The notes under the pieces: generated by a model
What the model saw: the letters and a program-made list of their open reading frames with translations, nothing else
Told to the model about the DNA's origin: nothing
The model's database searches: none
In this document: in pieces, positions 25,356-33,766 of the stretch
How positions within the stretch are numbered: position 1 is the first letter of the stretch
Layout: every line of letters starts with the position of its first letter
Position numbers and translations under genes: made by a program
Assembly: GCF_900108475.1 (NCBI RefSeq)
Contig: NZ_FNWO01000004.1
Span: forward strand, 62,001 to 126,000
Source: Magnetospirillum fulvum
GTDB lineage: Bacteria; Pseudomonadota; Alphaproteobacteria; Rhodospirillales; Magnetospirillaceae
Reading direction: 5' to 3'
DNA: 64,000 bases

Positions 25356-25659
25356 AATGAGCAAGGCCGCGCTGGACACGCTCGATTGGGCTGCCGTGGA
25401 CGCGGTGACCGACGCCGAAATCGCGCGCCAGATCGCTGCCGATGCCGACGTCGCGCCCGAGATTCTGCCGGTGGACGTCAAGGCGATCCGTCGCGTCACC
25501 GGTCTGTCGCAGACTGTGTTCGCGGCCCGCTACCGTATCCCTGTGGGCACTCTGCGGGACTGGGAGCAGGGACGCAAGCAGCCAGACTCGACGGCGCGGG
25601 CCTATCTTCATGTCATCGCCCGCAGCCCCGATATGGTGGCTATAGCCCTGGAAGCCTGA
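25333..25659 (+). CDS. Antitoxin with BrnA-like N-terminus and HTH domain
   Basis: A 108-residue partner of BrnT. Residues about 20-45 (WAAVDAVTDAEIARQIAADA) resemble the acidic DUF4415 region of BrnA, but the DNA-binding part is an Xre-type helix-turn-helix (VTGLSQTVFAARYRIPVGTLRDWEQGRKQP) instead of the usual ribbon-helix-helix. It probably binds BrnT and represses at the dyad upstream. The domain replacement is an inference from motif reading. Confidence 0.82.
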   Translation: MRRKITSEMSKAALDTLDWAAVDAVTDAEIARQIAADADVAPEILPVDVKAIRRVTGLSQTVFAARYRIPVGTLRDWEQGRKQPDSTARAYLHVIARSPDMVAIALEA

Positions 25660-25703
25660 CATCGGGGCGACCGTTAAGGCGGCAGAATGGAGAGCCTCTT
25701 CAG

Positions 25704-25717
25704 ACCTAAACTTAGGT
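25704..25717. promoter_or_regulatory. Short dyad upstream of an orphan gene
   Basis: ACCTAA-AC-TTAGGT is a perfect 6-2-6 palindrome in the 105-bp gap before the AT-richer gene at 25765. It could be an operator or a weak terminator of the brnT operon. No regulator can be named. Confidence 0.3.
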
Positions 25718-25764
25718 GGCGCGTCAATTTGTGCGCAGACGCCGCAACAACGGTGTGAAATAAA

Positions 25765-26322
25765 ATGACAAAGCGTAGTCGAGAGACTCTCTTCAACCCC
25801 ACTTGGGAAGAAATGGTAGAGAGCGATCCGTTGTTAGCGTTCTCATTCTATCTATCCGGGCGCGTGAACGTCCTTCTCGATCTTGGCGACGATATTGTTG
25901 CCCTCCTTGATGAGGGTTTCGCTGCTGATTGCGCGTATGCTGACAAAATCGAACGCGCAAGTACCATAATGTGGCTCTGGACCCTTGGGGCCTTCGAAGT
26001 CGTGCGGACGATCTGCCAAGCGTCCTCGTGCTTTTCGCCATCGGCGCAGACGAAGTTTAAGTCGCTCAAAAAGAGTCTCTCTATGGCTCGAATGCCGGCT
26101 GCTAAAATGGAGATTCCGGGAAAGAAAGCGCCTGTTTCAAGCGACCGTAGCCCGGATGGATGGGATGTCGATGGCAAGGATTTGCTCGTCGGCGATCCGA
26201 TGGCTTTGCCGCATATATCTGCCCGCACTTTACTAAAGGAGTTTGGCGACGTGTTCGCCTCACTTTCCAAAGCCGACGTACTAGGCCGACATGAAAATTC
26301 CTATTCGGGTAGTCATTCGTAG
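25765..26322 (+). CDS. Hypothetical protein, AT-richer accessory gene
   Basis: A 185-residue protein without recognised domains or a signal peptide. A moderately hydrophobic helix (TIMWLWTLGAFEVVRTICQA) lies near the middle, followed by a Lys/Pro/Ser-rich segment. Base and codon use are clearly less GC-rich than in neighbours (codons such as TCA, TTA, ATA). It lies directly beside the 3' end of tRNA-Ser, a common integration site, which suggests horizontal acquisition. There is no obvious ribosome site before the ATG. Function unknown. Confidence 0.6.
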   Translation: MTKRSRETLFNPTWEEMVESDPLLAFSFYLSGRVNVLLDLGDDIVALLDEGFAADCAYADKIERASTIMWLWTLGAFEVVRTICQASSCFSPSAQTKFKSLKKSLSMARMPAAKMEIPGKKAPVSSDRSPDGWDVDGKDLLVGDPMALPHISARTLLKEFGDVFASLSKADVLGRHENSYSGSHS

Positions 26323-26362
26323 CTGAACGCACCGTGAAGCGGCTGCAAACAACACGGAAGAC

Positions 26363-26450
26363 TGGCGGAAGGGGTGGGATTCGAACCCACGGTGCGTTGC
26401 CGCACGGCGGTTTTCAAGACCGCTGCAATCGACCACTCTGCCACCCTTCC
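26363..26450 (-). tRNA. tRNA-Ser (anticodon TGA)
   Basis: An 88-nt class II tRNA on the minus strand: acceptor GGAAGGG (26450-26444) pairs with CCCTTCC before G-CCA (26363-26365 is the encoded CCA). It has the anticodon loop CTTGAAA with anticodon TGA, a long variable arm typical of Ser, and the T-loop GGTTCGAATCC. Confidence 0.96.
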
Positions 26451-26550
26451 CCGGTCGGCATGGGCGGACGCAAGGGTCCAGCCCGGCGCACGACGCCAAA
26501 TCGACAGATACCCCGACGACGGTCGCGGCGCAAGCCCTCTGACCGGCGGC

Positions 26551-26615
26551 GGGGGTCTGGCGGGCTCAGGCGGCGGATATGGACGTCGATGCTGCGCGGC
26601 TCGACATAGATGTTC
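26551..26615 (-). pseudogene. Remnant of the 3' part of phoB
   Basis: The plus-strand segment reproduces two parts of phoB. 26551-26578 matches 27452-27480 (the phoB end and trailing bases) except for one T. 26567-26615 matches 27558-27607 with about five differences, encoding NIYVEPRSIDVHIRRL versus DIYVEPRTVDVHIRRL. The two parts are joined at CAGGCGGCGGA, present twice in phoB, so an internal deletion between these short repeats explains the structure. An open frame continues upstream to about 26740 (ending ..LPEFVPAGRRTN) without a plausible start. Nothing else was identified in 26451-26784. Confidence 0.75.
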
Positions 26616-26784
26616 GTTCGTCTACCGGCGGGTACGAATTCCGGCAACGGCTCTTCCCGTTTCACCACGGCGTCGGGTTCCGTTTCCAGCCGCGCCCGCA
26701 GAGCGGCAAGGATCTGTTCGCGGATGCTTTCGTTGAATTGTTCCCCGAATGAGGCACATAATGGAGGCCGCCAAGGAGCCCGCT

Positions 26785-27042
26785 ATGTCCAAGACCGAAT
26801 CGATTCGCGCCCGCGTCGAACCCGACCTGAAGGCTCAGGCCGAGGCTGTTTTCGGTGCCCTCGGTCTGACGCCGACGGAGGCGATCACCCTGTTCTACCG
26901 GCAGGTGACGCTGCATCACGGGCTGCCGTTTCCTGTCCGCCTTCCCAATGAGGCCACACAGGTGGCTCTCCGCGAAGCCATGGACGCTGAGAATTTGACC
27001 GAATGGTCGAGCCTTGACGCGCTGAAGGCTGCCCACCGTTGA
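26785..27042 (+). CDS. RelB/DinJ-family antitoxin
   Basis: An 85-residue ribbon-helix-helix antitoxin: ESIRARVEPDLKAQAEAVFGALGLTPTEAITLFYRQV is the DinJ/RelB DNA-binding part, followed by a toxin-wrapping tail. AAGGAG six nucleotides upstream supports the ATG at 26785. It overlaps the downstream yafQ-like gene by 3 bp. Because that toxin is frameshifted, the antitoxin may now be an orphan. Confidence 0.9.
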   Translation: MSKTESIRARVEPDLKAQAEAVFGALGLTPTEAITLFYRQVTLHHGLPFPVRLPNEATQVALREAMDAENLTEWSSLDALKAAHR

Positions 27043-27310
27043 GTCTGCGCCTTCGCACCACGAAGCAGTTTGAGCGCGATCTCAAAACGGCGACCAAGCG
27101 AGGCAAGAACCTCGACACGGTGTGGGTCGTGGTCGAGTGCCTCCTAAATGGGGAGCCATTGGCCATCCGGCACCGCCCCATCGCCTGTCCGGCAATTGGA
27201 GCCCCTGCTGGGAGTGCCATATTGAACCGGACTGGCTGCTGATTTGGTACCAAACCGAAGAGGAACTGGTGCTGGCGGCCTCCGGCACCCATTCCGATCT
27301 GTTCGGCTGA
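27039..27310 (+). pseudogene. YafQ-family toxin, frameshifted
   Basis: Two overlapping frames together give a YafQ toxin. The N-terminal part (SLRLRTTKQFERDLKTATKRG) runs from a TTG at 27039. The C-terminal part (HRLSGNWSPCWECHIEPDWLLIWYQ to THSDLFG) is in another frame and ends at 27310. The switch lies near 27173-27180 at CACCGCCCCA and is equivalent to loss of one base. YafQ is an mRNA interferase, and the C-terminal frame holds catalytic His residues, so the toxin should be inactive unless ribosomes shift frame or the read is wrong. Confidence 0.8.
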
Positions 27311-27467
27311 TCGGGCTTATTCCCGCCATTCCCCCACAATCAGCCCCGGCTGCGCCATAGCTCACCGCTCGGCGGCGGCGTTCACGTCCAGGCGCTTTTA
27401 GCAACGATTCCGGCGTCGCCGAAGGGACTGATTGTCTGCGCTCATCCTCGTGGGGGTCTGGCGGGCT

Positions 27468-28196
27468 TCAGGCGGCGGATTCGGCGTCCAGGGCGTAGCC
27501 TGCGGCGCGGACGGTGCGGATGATGTCGCTTTCGGTGTCGCAGTTCAGCGCCTTGCGCAGGCGGCGGATATGGACATCGACGGTGCGCGGCTCGACATAG
27601 ATGTCCGGCCCCCACACCGCATCAAGCAATTCCTCGCGCGAGAACACCGTGCCGGGATGCTGAAGAAAGAACTGCAACAGCCGGAACTCGGTCGGGCCGA
27701 GATGGATCGGCCGCGAAGCGCGGGTGACGCGGTGGGCGGCCAGATCCATGCTGATGTCGCCCCAGCTCAACTGGCCCTTCTGCGGCACCGGCTGGGCGCG
27801 GCGGAGCAGGGCGCGGGCGCGGGCCATCAGTTCGGGCAGCGAGAACGGCTTGGTCAGGTAATCGTCGGCTCCGGTGTTGAGGCCGCGGATCTTGTCGCTT
27901 TCCTCGCCCCGGGCCGTCAGCATGATGATCGGCAGGTCGCGGGTGGCGGGCTTGCGCCGCAACTGGCGGCAGACCTCGATCCCCGACAGCGAAGGCAGCA
28001 TCCAATCGAGCAGGACCAGATCGGGACGGCGTTCGGCAACCAGGGTCAGAGCCTCTTCGCCATCGCCCGCCTCGCAGACGCGAAAGCCTTCTTTCTCAAG
28101 GTTGTAGCGCAGCATGGTGGCCAGCGACGCTTCGTCCTCGACGAGGAGGATCAGCGGCCGGGTCTGGCCTGCGGGGGTGGCGTCGCGCTGGCTCAT
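27468..28196 (-). CDS. phoB: Phosphate regulon response regulator PhoB
   Basis: A 242-residue OmpR-type regulator. The receiver domain (LLVEDEASLATML, VLLDWMLPSLSG with the phospho-Asp, TKPFSLPEL) is followed by a winged helix ending YVEPRTVDVHIRRLRKAL. It controls the Pho regulon by binding Pho boxes such as the one upstream of pstS. It is the last gene of the pst operon and overlaps phoU by 4 bp. No phoR kinase gene is adjacent. Length and key residues are normal. Confidence 0.95.
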   Translation of the reverse strand: MSQRDATPAGQTRPLILLVEDEASLATMLRYNLEKEGFRVCEAGDGEEALTLVAERRPDLVLLDWMLPSLSGIEVCRQLRRKPATRDLPIIMLTARGEESDKIRGLNTGADDYLTKPFSLPELMARARALLRRAQPVPQKGQLSWGDISMDLAAHRVTRASRPIHLGPTEFRLLQFFLQHPGTVFSREELLDAVWGPDIYVEPRTVDVHIRRLRKALNCDTESDIIRTVRAAGYALDAESAA

Positions 28197-28894
28197 TCCG
28201 GTCCTCCGACAGTGTTGCCCTTGGGCCGCAAGCCAGCGGGCGAGGTGCCGAGAATCTGATAATGCAGAGCCTCGGCGATGTTGGTGGCGTGGTCGCCGAT
28301 CCGCTCGATGTTCTTGGCGATGAACAGCAAATGGGTGGCGGCGGTAATCGTTCCGGGATCCTCGGTCATCAGGGCGATCAAATCCTGCATCACCCCAGTA
28401 TACATCGCATCGACTTCTTCGTCGCGGCTCCAGACGCCCAGCGCCTTGGCGACATCCTTTTCCAGATAGGCGTCGAGCACGTCCTTAAGCAGGCCGCGCA
28501 CCAGATCGCCCAGCCGCACCACCCCGGCCACCGGGACGGCGACCCCGACATGGTGCAGCACCAGCGAGCGTTTGGCCAGATTGGCGGCGTAATCGCCGAC
28601 CCGTTCGATCTCGCCCGAGATGTTGAGCGCGCCGACGATCTGGCGCAGATCGACCGCCATCGGCTGGCGCAACGCCAGCAGGCGGACGGCGAAGCTTTGC
28701 ACTTCCTTGTCCAGTTCGTCGATGCGGGCGTCGCCTTCGATCACCCGCTGGGCCAGCGCTTCATCGCGCCGGGCGAGGGCGTGCAGCCCCGACGCGAACT
28801 GAGCCTCGGCCATCCCGCCCATTCGGGCGATGATGCCGGTCAGGTGGTCCAGCTCTTCGTCGTAGGACTTTACCGTGTGGACCTGGTCTTCCAT
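28193..28894 (-). CDS. phoU: Phosphate signalling protein PhoU
   Basis: A 233-residue all-helical protein of two PhoU repeats, with metal-binding E/DxxxD patterns in ISGEIERVGDYAANLAKR and IAKNIERIGDHATNIAEA. PhoU links the Pst transporter to the PhoR/PhoB system and represses the Pho regulon when phosphate is sufficient. It lies between pstB (10-bp gap) and phoB (4-bp overlap) in the standard order. Confidence 0.95.
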   Translation of the reverse strand: MEDQVHTVKSYDEELDHLTGIIARMGGMAEAQFASGLHALARRDEALAQRVIEGDARIDELDKEVQSFAVRLLALRQPMAVDLRQIVGALNISGEIERVGDYAANLAKRSLVLHHVGVAVPVAGVVRLGDLVRGLLKDVLDAYLEKDVAKALGVWSRDEEVDAMYTGVMQDLIALMTEDPGTITAATHLLFIAKNIERIGDHATNIAEALHYQILGTSPAGLRPKGNTVGGPE

Positions 28895-28904
28895 GCGAAC
28901 CCCC

Positions 28905-29696
28905 TCAGCCGAATCGGCCGGTGATATAGCCCTGTGTCAGTGGCTGCTGCGGGTTGGTGAAGATCTGTTCGGTGTCGCCGACCTCGATCAGCTTGCCCAG
29001 ATGGAAGAACGCGGTGCGCTGTGACACGCGGGCGGCCTGCTGCATCGAGTGGGTGACGATCACGATGGTGTAATTGTCGCGCAGATCGTCGATCAGCTCC
29101 TCGACCTTGGCGGTAGCGATCGGGTCGAGCGCGGAACAGGGCTCGTCCATCAAGATCACCTCGGGACCGACCGCGATGGCGCGGGCGATGCACAGACGCT
29201 GCTGCTGCCCGCCCGACAGGCCGGTGCCGGATTCGGTCAGCCGGTCCTTGACCTCGGCCAGCAGACCGGCCCGTTCCAGGCTGGTCATCACGATCTCGTC
29301 CAACTCGTCCTGGTTGCGGGCCATGCCGTGGATGCGCGGGCCATAGGCGATGTTGTCGTAGATCGATTTGGGGAACGGGTTGGGCTTTTGGAACACCATG
29401 CCGACCCGGGCCCGCAACTGGACGACGTCGAGCGAGCGGTCATAGATGTCCGAGCCGTCCAGGGTCAGGCTGCCGCTGACCCGGGCGCCATCGACCATGT
29501 CGTTCATCCGGTTGATGCAGCGCAGGAAGGTCGATTTGCCGCAGCCCGACGGGCCGATCAACGCGGTGACCTCGCCCGCGCGGATGTCAAGATCGACCGC
29601 CTGCAACGCGTGCTTCTCGCCGTAATGGACGCTTAAGGACCGGGCGGCGACCTTGGCGGTGCCCTGGGGAAGATGAGCGGTAACCGGACTGTTCAT
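28905..29696 (-). CDS. pstB: Phosphate ABC transporter ATPase PstB
   Basis: A 263-residue ABC ATPase: Walker [10 protein letters not shown], signature [14 protein letters not shown], Walker [14 protein letters not shown] and H-loop [12 protein letters not shown]. It powers high-affinity phosphate import with PstA and PstC. It lies 7 bp after pstA on the same strand. All motifs are intact and the length is typical. Confidence 0.97.
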   Translation of the reverse strand: MNSPVTAHLPQGTAKVAARSLSVHYGEKHALQAVDLDIRAGEVTALIGPSGCGKSTFLRCINRMNDMVDGARVSGSLTLDGSDIYDRSLDVVQLRARVGMVFQKPNPFPKSIYDNIAYGPRIHGMARNQDELDEIVMTSLERAGLLAEVKDRLTESGTGLSGGQQQRLCIARAIAVGPEVILMDEPCSALDPIATAKVEELIDDLRDNYTIVIVTHSMQQAARVSQRTAFFHLGKLIEVGDTEQIFTNPQQPLTQGYITGRFG

Positions 29697-29703
29697 GATG
29701 GGT

Positions 29704-31017
29704 CTACCATCTCCGTTCGAATTTCTTGCGCAGCAGGATCGCCGAAAGGTTCATCAGCGCCAGGAACATCAGCAGCACCATGATGGCGGCCGAGGTCCGT
29801 TCGACGAAGGCGCGTTCGGGGCTGTCGGCCCACAGATAGACCTGAACCGGCAGCACCGCCGACGGGTCGAGCGGGGTGGCCGGGATATCGACGATGAAGG
29901 CGACCATCCCGATCATCAGCAACGGCGCGGTCTCGCCCAGGGCGTGGGCCATGCCGAGGATAGTTCCGGTCAGGATGCCGGGCATCGACAGCGGCAGAAC
30001 ATGGTCGGTGACGACCTGGAGCTTCGAGGCGCCAAGACCGGCGGCGGCTTCGCGGATCGAGGGCGGCACCGCCTTCATCGCGGCGCGGGCGGCGATGATG
30101 ATGGTGGGCAGACAGATCAGCGCCAGCACCAAACCGCCAACCAGCGGAGCCGAGCGCGGCATCCCAAAGATGTTGAGGAATACCGCAAGGCCAAGCAGAC
30201 CGAACACCACCGAGGGCACCGCCGCCAGATTGTTGATGTTGACCTCGATCAGATCGGTCCAGCGGTTCTTGGGCGCGAATTCCTCGAGATAGACCGAGGT
30301 GGCGACGCCGAGCGGGAAGCTGACCAGCAGGGTGATCACCAGCGAGTAGATCGAGCCGACCACCGCGCCCCACAGACCGGCCAGTTCGGGTTCGCGCGAA
30401 TCGCCCGAAGTCCACAGCAGGGTGTTGAAGCGGGTCTTGATCGCGCCACGCGATTCCAGCTCGCTCAGCCAGTGAAGTTCGTTGTCGGACAGCCGGTTGC
30501 CAGATACCCCCGGTTTGCGCGGGATGTGGCCTTTGACCGCCATGTCGATGTCGTCGTCGGCCAGCAGCCACAGGCTGCGGGTCTGGCCCAGCAGCGAGGG
30601 ATCGGCGACCAGCATTTTACGCAGGTCGATATCGGCACCCGACGAGACCATCGCCCCCAACTGGCGCTGCTCGCCGCGGCTTTTCACCTCGGGGAAGGCG
30701 CGATAGAGCGACTGCTTGATCACCGCCGGATAATTGGCGGAGGCCAGCACGTCGGGATTGGTGTCACCCTCGATCCCCAGCAGGGTCGCATCGAAGGTGA
30801 CATCGACCCGGACATAGGTCTGGACGAAGGCGGTGATGCCGTTCCCGACGATGGTGAACAGCAGCACGCCCAGGAAACCGAGAGCCAGCAGAACCGCGCC
30901 CAGACCGACGGCGCGGAAGCGGCGTTCGGCATTGTGGCGGCGCTTCAGCCGCGCGGCGACGATCTCGGCAGTGGGTCGGACGGCACCAAGCCTGGCCATT
31001 TGCGTGGTCTCAGTCAT
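29704..31017 (-). CDS. pstA: Phosphate ABC transporter permease PstA
   Basis: A 437-residue inner-membrane permease. An N-terminal TM is followed by a periplasmic insertion of about 160 residues, then the five-helix permease core with the EAA-type motif [21 protein letters not shown]. The long insertion makes it larger than the roughly 300-residue E. coli PstA; such extended forms are common in alphaproteobacteria. ATG at 31017 overlaps the pstC end by 8 bp and has GGGAA upstream. Confidence 0.94.
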   Translation of the reverse strand: MTETTQMARLGAVRPTAEIVAARLKRRHNAERRFRAVGLGAVLLALGFLGVLLFTIVGNGITAFVQTYVRVDVTFDATLLGIEGDTNPDVLASANYPAVIKQSLYRAFPEVKSRGEQRQLGAMVSSGADIDLRKMLVADPSLLGQTRSLWLLADDDIDMAVKGHIPRKPGVSGNRLSDNELHWLSELESRGAIKTRFNTLLWTSGDSREPELAGLWGAVVGSIYSLVITLLVSFPLGVATSVYLEEFAPKNRWTDLIEVNINNLAAVPSVVFGLLGLAVFLNIFGMPRSAPLVGGLVLALICLPTIIIAARAAMKAVPPSIREAAAGLGASKLQVVTDHVLPLSMPGILTGTILGMAHALGETAPLLMIGMVAFIVDIPATPLDPSAVLPVQVYLWADSPERAFVERTSAAIMVLLMFLALMNLSAILLRKKFERRW

Positions 31018-32386
31018 ATTTTTCCCGGTACTTGTTGACGATGTGCAGGGCGACTGCATTCAACGCCAGGGTGATGGTGAACAGCGCCAGTCCCAGGGCA
31101 AAGGCGGCCAGGGTCTTCGGGCTGTCGAATTCCTGATCGCCGACCAGGAGGGTGACAATCTGGGTGGTGACGGTGGTGACGGCTTCGAGCGGGTTGGCGG
31201 TGAGGTTGGCGGCCAGACCGGCGGCCATCACCACGATCATCGTCTCGCCGATCGCGCGCGAGGCGGCCAGCAGCACGCCGCCGACAATGCCGGGCAGCGC
31301 CGCCGGGATCACCACCTGTTTGATCGTTTCCGACTTGGTCGCGCCCAGGCCGTAGGCCCCTTCGCGCAGCGACTGCGGAACGGCCGAGATCACGTCGTCG
31401 GACAGCGACGAGACGAAGGGGATGATCATAATCCCCATCACCAGTCCGGCGGCCAGCGCGCTTTCCGAGGCGACGGTCAGCCCGAGCGAGGTGCCGAGGT
31501 CGCGGATGAAGGGCGCGACGGTAAGAGCGGCGAAGAAGCCGTAGACGACGGTGGGGATGCCCGCCAGGATTTCCAGCAGCGGCTTGACCACCGAGCGGAA
31601 GCGGGGCAGGGCGTATTCCGACATGTAGATCGCCGAGAGCAGGCCAAGCGGAACCGCGACCAGCAGGGCGATCCCGGCGATCAGCATCGTTCCGGCGAAC
31701 AGCGGCACCGCGCCGAACGCGCCCGAACTGCCGACCTGATCGGACCGGATCGCCATCTGCGGGCTCCAGGCGGTGCCGAACAGGAACTCGGTGACCGGGA
31801 CGAAGTGGAAGAAGCGCAGCGATTCGAACAGCAGCGACAGCACGATCCCGATCGTGGTGAAGATCGCGACGGTCGAGGCCATCACCAGGAAAATCGTGAC
31901 AATCTGTTCGACCCGGTTGCGGGCGCGCAGATCGCGGTGGATGCGCGCGCGCGCCCAGGCGAGACCGGCGACGGCGAGGACCAGGGCGGCGACGGCGGTG
32001 GCACCGAACAGGGTCTGGCGCAGCGACAGGTAATGGCGGGACGCTTCGGCCACCGCGTCGGAACTGGCGGTCTGGCCGTTGAGCGCGACGTTGCGGACCT
32101 CGTTATAGACCAGCGAAAGGCGCTCGTCGGACATTTCCGCCAGTTCGGGCGGCAGCGCCGAGATCACCAGGGCGTGGAGCAGCGACGGCTCGAACGCCAG
32201 CCAGCCGATGACGATCAGCAGGGCCGGAATGCCGCACCACAGGGCAACGAGATAGCCGTGATGATTGGGCAGCGAATGCAGCAGACGGGGGTTGCCCTCC
32301 ACGACCGATAGGGCTCGACGACGCCCCGAACTGAAGCCGAAGGCGGTGAGGGCGAGAAGCACGATGGTCAGGATGAGGAGCTGCAT
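31010..32386 (-). CDS. pstC: Phosphate ABC transporter permease PstC
   Basis: A 458-residue permease with several N-terminal hydrophobic segments, a soluble insertion and a C-terminal permease core containing LREGAYGLGATKSETIKQVVIPA (the EAA loop). It pairs with PstA to form the phosphate channel. Longer than E. coli PstC, again the alphaproteobacterial form. No clear ribosome site precedes the ATG, and a hairpin separates it from pstS, so expression may depend on read-through from pstS. Confidence 0.93.
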   Translation of the reverse strand: MQLLILTIVLLALTAFGFSSGRRRALSVVEGNPRLLHSLPNHHGYLVALWCGIPALLIVIGWLAFEPSLLHALVISALPPELAEMSDERLSLVYNEVRNVALNGQTASSDAVAEASRHYLSLRQTLFGATAVAALVLAVAGLAWARARIHRDLRARNRVEQIVTIFLVMASTVAIFTTIGIVLSLLFESLRFFHFVPVTEFLFGTAWSPQMAIRSDQVGSSGAFGAVPLFAGTMLIAGIALLVAVPLGLLSAIYMSEYALPRFRSVVKPLLEILAGIPTVVYGFFAALTVAPFIRDLGTSLGLTVASESALAAGLVMGIMIIPFVSSLSDDVISAVPQSLREGAYGLGATKSETIKQVVIPAALPGIVGGVLLAASRAIGETMIVVMAAGLAANLTANPLEAVTTVTTQIVTLLVGDQEFDSPKTLAAFALGLALFTITLALNAVALHIVNKYREKYD

Positions 32387-32460
32387 GGGGATCGTCTGAC
32401 TGGTGAGCGGGGGCGGCGTTTTGCCGGGCGGGACTGTAGCAGACCGGCAAAAGAAAGATA

Positions 32461-32491
32461 GCAGCCGCCCCGGGGGGACTGGGGCGGCTGC
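32461..32491 (-). terminator. Hairpin between pstS and pstC (partial terminator)
   Basis: A perfect 11-bp stem (32461-32471 with 32481-32491, 9-nt loop) lies 9 nt after the pstS stop and on the minus strand is followed by TATCTTTCTTTT. It is a good intrinsic terminator or RNA-stabilising stem that would make pstS more abundant than the transporter genes behind it. Confidence 0.7.
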
Positions 32492-32500
32492 CGGACGATC

Positions 32501-33535
32501 TTACTTCTTCAGGGTTTCAAGCGAGGTGGCCTTGGTGGCCCATTCCTTGCGCTCGCCATCGGCAAGCGGGATCAGGCCCTTGTCGGCGAGATAGCCGGTC
32601 TTGCCCCAGGACTTTTCCGAGCTGTATTCGACCAGGAATTCCTTGATACCGGGGATCTGGCCGACATGCGCCTTCTTGACGTAGATGTAGAGCGGACGCG
32701 ACACCGGATACTTGCCACCGGCGATGTCGTCGAAGGTGGGGGCGACGCCGTCAACCTTCGAGCCCTGCAACTTGTCTTCGTTCTGCTCGAGGAAGCTGTA
32801 GCCGAAGATGCCGAAGGCGTTCGGGTTGGCGTCGAGCTTCTGGACGATCAAATTGTCGTTTTCGCCCGCTTCGATATAGGCGCCGTCTTCGCGGATCGAG
32901 GAATAGGCCTTCTTGAACGCCTTTTCGTCGGTCTTCTTCAGTTCCTTCAACTCGGGGAAGGATTCGGCGGCGTGTTCGAGCACCAGTTCGATGAAGGCGT
33001 CGCGGGTTCCCGAGGTCGGCGGCGGGCCGAGCACTTCGATCTTGTTCGCGGGCAGCTTGGGATCGATCTGGTTCCAGGTCACATAGGGATTCTCGACCAG
33101 CTTGCCATCGACCGGCACTTCCTTGGCCAGGGCCAGGAACAATTGCTTGCGGGTGACGTCGATATGGGAGGCGCGCTTGGCGGCGGCGAGAACGATGCCG
33201 TCATAGCCGATCTTGACTTCGACGATGTCGGACACGCCGTTCTTGGCGCAGGTCTCGATTTCCGAGGCCTTGATCGCGCGGGAGGCGTCGCTGACATCGG
33301 GATGGTCGGGGCCGACACCGGCGCAGAACAGTTTGAACCCGCCGCCGGTCCCGGTGCTCTCGACCACCGGGGTCTTGAACTTGCCGGTCTTGCCGAACTG
33401 TTCGGCTACCGCGGTGGTGAAGGGATACACGGTCGACGAGCCGACGACGCGAATCTGATCGCGGGCGTGGGCGGTGCCGACGATGGCGATCGACGCAACC
33501 GCAAGGGCGGCCACGGCCATGGTCTTCCTCAACAT
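32501..33535 (-). CDS. pstS: Phosphate-binding protein PstS
   Basis: A 344-residue periplasmic protein with a cleavable signal (MAVAALAVASIAIVGTAHA). Phosphate-binding segments are visible: RVVGSSTVYPFTTAVAE, STGTGGGFKLFCAG and PPPTSGTRDAFIEL. It belongs to the PstS branch in which the ligand loop reads SGTRD. GGAGG upstream supports the ATG at 33535. First gene of the pst operon, immediately behind a Pho box. Confidence 0.95.
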   Translation of the reverse strand: MLRKTMAVAALAVASIAIVGTAHARDQIRVVGSSTVYPFTTAVAEQFGKTGKFKTPVVESTGTGGGFKLFCAGVGPDHPDVSDASRAIKASEIETCAKNGVSDIVEVKIGYDGIVLAAAKRASHIDVTRKQLFLALAKEVPVDGKLVENPYVTWNQIDPKLPANKIEVLGPPPTSGTRDAFIELVLEHAAESFPELKELKKTDEKAFKKAYSSIREDGAYIEAGENDNLIVQKLDANPNAFGIFGYSFLEQNEDKLQGSKVDGVAPTFDDIAGGKYPVSRPLYIYVKKAHVGQIPGIKEFLVEYSSEKSWGKTGYLADKGLIPLADGERKEWATKATSLETLKK

Positions 33536-33616
33536 GAGACCTCCGATGGAGCGAAAAGAACGGTGCCGGGGGGATTTCCCCGGCGTCGCCACCATATCGA
33601 CGGGGAGTTACGTCTC

Positions 33617-33646
33617 TTTGACAGAAATGTGAAGGTTCCATGACGC
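33617..33646 (-). promoter_or_regulatory. Pho box of the pst operon
   Basis: On the minus strand three half-sites, CGTCAT, CTTCACA and CTGTCAA, are spaced exactly 11 bp apart, the arrangement of PhoB direct repeats (consensus CTGTCAT). The array ends about 80 bp upstream of the pstS ATG. It should bind PhoB encoded at the end of the same operon. Confidence 0.75.
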
Positions 33647-33766
33647 TGGCCCCAAAGCGCGGGGTTCCGCCAAAGCTTCTCGAACCGGATCGGCTGGGGT
33701 ATGGTACCTGTGCCCTGGTCCGGGCGAATCGGTCGCCGTCGGATGGTGGGAACAGAAGGCGTTGTC

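Noticed and set aside
26414-26668. Small protein-coding gene on the minus strand overlapping tRNA-Ser
   Set aside because: It runs through the tRNA and contains the phoB relic; it is a chance frame over a pseudogene.
29695-32311. Long plus-strand frames opposite pstA and pstC
   Set aside because: Gln/Arg/Asp/His-rich shadow translations; the minus strand encodes the Pst permeases.
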